Source of the DNA: Atherix ibis
Lineage: Eukaryota > Arthropoda > Insecta > Diptera > Athericidae
NCBI GenBank assembly: GCA_958298945.1
Contig: OY282607.1
Span: forward strand, 91,891,270-91,955,269
DNA length: 64,000 nt
Reading direction: 5' to 3'
Part shown: positions 61,018 through 64,000 of the stretch, piece after piece
How the letters are laid out: every line of letters starts with the position of its first letter
Position numbering within the stretch: the first letter of the stretch is position 1
Notes under the pieces: generated by a model
Seen by the model: the letters and a program-made list of their open reading frames with translations, nothing else
What the model was told of the DNA's origin: nothing
Database searches by the model: none
Made by a program: the position numbers and the translations under genes

Positions 61018-61150
61018 TTTGTAGTTTGGAAAGTACAGTGTTGTCATTTGACAGCTGTCAAAAAATTATATGTCCTCAAAGATGGAATTTGTTTAATTTA
61101 AAGTTTGCCATTTTACTTTATAAAATATAAATAATAAAAAAATTGTCAAA
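61018..61150 (+). mobile_element. 5' end fragment of a DD41D element
   Basis: TTTTGTAGTTTGGAAAGTAC at about 61016 is the family terminal repeat. TTTGACAGCTGTCAAA follows at 61047-61062, then TTTGCCATTTTACTTTAT. Homology stops within about 130 bp, so this is a truncated copy or solo end. Confidence 0.6.
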
Positions 61151-62000
61151 TTATATGCAAATTAGGTACTGGAACTGCAAGCTTTTTTTGGTGATTTTAA
61201 ACGTCAAACAACGCAGTTAAATTGACAATTCACAAATTAATTTATATTGCAAAAGCTCACTACATTCTTTATGATTATTTGAAAAGTATTTTTTTTTCAC
61301 TAAACAATCATGAAAATTTCAATTATCATTTTGCGGTTCGGAAACTAAAACTCTGTCATTTGACAGCTGTCAAATTTATATGTCATCAAATGTGACATTT
61401 GATTAGTGTTAGGTTTGTCATTTTGCATTATGGATCGTTTTACTACTGAACATTTGTCGCTTTATGGATACGTCATTCAGCAAAATTGGTACATAAAAAC
61501 CCACAAGTGACTGTCTGATGTTCATTTTACAAAAGAATGAGGCTCATTAGGTGCTGGAATAAGAGGTTTTAAATGCTGTTTTTTTTTCGACAAAAATGTT
61601 TTTCTGCAATGAGGCACAATTTTTCGCTCGGTGGATATGTCAATCAGCTAGATTTACGTATCTGAGGCTCTTAAAGCCTGCAAGAGAGTGTGGAGAATCA
61701 ATTTTATCCGTTAAAAATAACTGCCTGGCCTGATATGAGTTTTTTTTTGTAACCAAACGACACCTCAAGTCAAAAAGTTTGAGCGAAAAGTTTCTAGGAC
61801 GCGTAATTTCAAGATTTAGTAATATCAATTGGCGTCCAAGATCGTACAATTTGACACCATTGGACTTTTTCTTGTAAAGCATGCATAAGAGTGTATCTAC
61901 GTAGATAATCCTCAAATTTAGAATATTTAGAAACAAACAACTTACAAGTAATGGTGGATATACAGCACCGAATTATCGAAAAATTCGACAATTCAAATTA

Positions 62001-63130
62001 CTGGGTTGGCAACTAAGTGATTTCGGATTTTATCAATAGATGGTATTAGCACATTCTTTTGTTATGTCAACGTGTTCAAAGCACCTAACCTATATTATTT
62101 TCTAGTTGTTTGGACTTTCGCCTTTAATTTAGTAAAAAATTGTATCGTTTAGCTATTTAGTTTTGTTTTCATCCAAATTTAAAAATGGAAGGACAAAACG
62201 TGCATTTTAGACATATTTTATTGTATTATTGCCGAAATGGCAAGAACGCATCCAAGGTACACAAGAAGTTATGTACCGTATATGGGAATAAAGTCTTAAA
62301 AGAAAGGCAGTGTCAAAATTGGTTTGCTAAATTTCGTTCTGGCGATTTTTCACTAAAAATTTGAAGTTGATGAGACCCATATCAAGGCCATTATTATCGA
62401 TTCAGATCGTCATAGCACAACACGTGAGATTGCAGAGAAGCTCAATGTATCGCATATATGGATTGAAGAAAAATTAAAACCGCTTGGTTATGTTAAGAAA
62501 ATCGATTTATGGATTCCTCATCAGCTTAACGCATTAGCATCTGCGATTCGATTCTGAAACGCAACGAAAAGGATTCATTTATGAAACGACGGATAACTGG
62601 CAACGAAAAGTGGATAGCTTACAATAATGTTAATCGGAAACGATCGTGGGTGATGCGAGATGAACCACCTCAGACGACATCAAAAGCTAAGATGCACTAA
62701 AAGAAGATTATACTGTCAGTTTGGTGGGGTTATAAAGGAATCCTGTACTTTTCCAGCATGGCAATGCAAAGCCGCACACATCTTTTGTCACTCGACAAAA
62801 ATTATTGGAATTAGGTTGGGATGTTTTGTCACATCCACCATATAGCCCTGACCTAGCGCCTTCAGATTACCATTTATTTCGTTCCATGCAGAACTCCTTA
62901 AATGGAAAAATTGTTTATGACGCTGATGTTGTAAAATCACATTTAATTCAGTTTTTTGTTAGCAAAAGTAATAAGTTTTACGAAAATGGAATTATGACAC
63001 TGCCTGAAAGATGGCAAAGGGTTATCGACAAAAACGGACAATACCTAATTGAATAAAGTTATATTTTTAAGTAAAAATTTTGAATTTTTCTTCTTATTTA
63101 AAATCCGCAATCACTTAGTTGCCAACCCAA
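62001..63130 (+). mobile_element. Mariner (DD34D) transposon, 1130 bp, internally deleted
   Basis: TA flanks both ends (61999-62000 and 63131-63132). The left end starts CTGGGTTGGCAACTAAGTGA and the inverted right end TTGGGTTGGCAACTAAGTGA, extending to about 28 bp. It is inserted in a DD41D relic whose sequence continues on both sides. It is shorter than full length by about 150 bp because of a deletion in the catalytic core. Confidence 0.92.
62185..63056 (+). pseudogene. Mariner transposase pseudogene
   Basis: Starts at ATG 62185 (MEGQNVHFRHILLYYCRNGK) and continues through QNWFAKFRSGDFS before frameshifts near 62360. Later pieces: ITGNEKWIAYNNVNRKRSW (about 62590-62650, with N where the first catalytic D belongs), LSVWWGYKGILYF, then after a deletion of roughly 45 residues QHGNAKPHTSFVTRQKLLEL (G where the second catalytic D belongs) and HPPYSPDLAPSDYHLF (third D intact, correct 34 spacing). 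It ends with LPERWQRVIDKNGQYLIE at 63056. Two of three catalytic residues are replaced, so it cannot be active. Confidence 0.88.
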
Positions 63131-63260
63131 TATATTATAAATTAAGCATAATGACAAGATCCAGGCAATATAATAAAATAAAAATTATATCAAAACCAGG
63201 AATTTTAAGTGTGTTTAATTAGATTTTATTTGCCGAAGTACAAATTGGATAACCTTTAAT

Positions 63261-64000
63261 TATAAATAATTTGTATATTATATCCGATGCCATCACTTCT
63301 GTTGTATTTGTTGCTTTTATCAACGCAACGCCACCTAAGAAAATAATTGCATTCTGTATGGTCTTTGTCAGCTGAATACCGACTTAGAACAAACTTTTTT
63401 AGTTAAAAAATTTTCATAAGAACTCGATCAGTAATCAAAAGGTTGTAGTCTTCGATTGAATTGAGGCTGATGCCTTTGCTGCATTTTTAGTTAGTATTTA
63501 AGATTTTCGAGAATTTTATTAATTTTTTGTTTTTAATTAAGTCATTTTATTACCACTTAGATACAATAATACTAAATAGATAATAATATTCATTAGTGAC
63601 TATTTCTATAAATTTATGGATTAAGTAAAAATAATCAGATTTGCCAATAGAATTATTGTGTTAAGATTGGGTTGAATATTGCGCAAATAGTTCCAAAGCG
63701 ATTAGTAGACTGATCTTAGAGGTGTAACATTTCAACAAAAAAAAATCATTATTAAATAAATAAAAATTTGAACTACTTTTATTTTAATTACAATATATAT
63801 AACAACAAGAAGAACGAAAAAAATACTTCATCATACAGATAATATTTCTTTCTAAAAGCTTTATGTAATAATTTACATAAATTCTCACATCTGAATACTG
63901 TGTGAATTTACGACATTTAATAATAGCATTATACTCGTACTTACACCAGTGTTTATTCATTAGCGAATTTATGGAAATATGTTAATCTATGAGAAGAAGC
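63261..64000. other. Right-edge AT-rich DNA
   Basis: 63410-63450 shares short similarity with 59090-59120 (ATCAAAAGGTTGKAGTC), probably residual DD41D-associated sequence. Nothing else is recognised. Confidence 0.35.

Larger units (their letters stand above)
61330..63260 (+). mobile_element. DD41D (rosa-like) relic interrupted by a mariner
   Basis: The 5' part starts near 61333 with the terminal motif (GCGGTTCGGAAACTAAAA) and TTTGACAGCTGTCAAA at 61359-61374. Degenerate frames give NEAQFFARWICQSARF (about 61600-61660, first catalytic region) and a remnant of the third catalytic block near 61800-61870. After the mariner, 63133-63255 resumes with the 3' end shared by other copies (AATATAATAAAATAAAAATT, then AAATTGGATAACC). 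Confidence 0.65.

Noticed and set aside
1..64000. CRISPR array, rRNA, tRNA, bacterial operon features
   Set aside because: None seen; the sequence is eukaryotic with spliced genes, and the tandem repeats found lack regular spacer structure.

Overview
The window is nuclear DNA of an insect, most likely a higher fly (Diptera; inferred from short AT-rich introns, insect-type mariner elements and a jockey-like LINE; no species marker is visible). It is very AT-rich. Only about a fifth is convincingly host coding sequence. Most of the rest is a layered graveyard of Tc1/mariner-superfamily transposons and their rearranged derivatives.

Host genes. (1) The left edge holds the first two coding exons of a minus-strand gene (5624-5668 and 61-175), possibly an MFS sugar/trehalose transporter; its 5.4-kb first intron carries a mariner. 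(2) 27810-40485 (+) is a complete VPS13B gene. The splice sites I assigned give 20 exons, 11,232 nt in frame, 3,743 aa. Its product is a bridge-like lipid-transfer protein of the Golgi. (3) 43668-44588 (+) holds the first two coding exons of an unidentified membrane or secreted protein, apparently joined by a GC-AG intron, with a GA microsatellite upstream. The gene runs off to the right through large introns.

Mobile DNA. At least eight copies of one old family are present, judged to be a DD41D ('rosa'-like) mariner relative from frame fragments such as SCDLTSLEFF and VNKQNRHIWG (about 1.48-3.85, 9.75-10.69, 13.76-14.70, 46.98-47.60, 49.62-50.95, 52.80-53.70, 58.23-59.30 and 61.33-63.26 kb, plus a 5' end at 61.02 kb). 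Two of these were later hit by DD34D mariners (2289-3564 and 62001-63130). Other mariner relics lie at 6.94, 19.67, 22.45, 48.96 and 55.96 kb, with a 132-bp MITE at 48.73 kb. A Tigger/pogo element with intact TA-flanked ends lies at 16446-18248 and a jockey-like LINE fragment at about 40.8-41.7 kb.

Structural rearrangements. Two 4.0-kb units (7852-11846 and 11862-15860) form a recent tandem duplication whose junction carries about 15 bp matching the interior of the Tigger element. A perfect hairpin with 71-bp arms lies at 24301-24448. A 297-bp tandem duplication (23.6-24.2 kb), a five-unit 127-bp array (50.1-50.7 kb) and a three-unit 128-bp array (58.4-58.75 kb) add to the picture. The last contains a 30-bp segment shared with 54.6 kb. 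Short non-local filler at duplication junctions recurs and is the most unusual theme of the window.

The 16-bp palindrome TTTGACAGCTGTCAAA is kept exactly in six DD41D 5' ends and again in an unrelated mariner.
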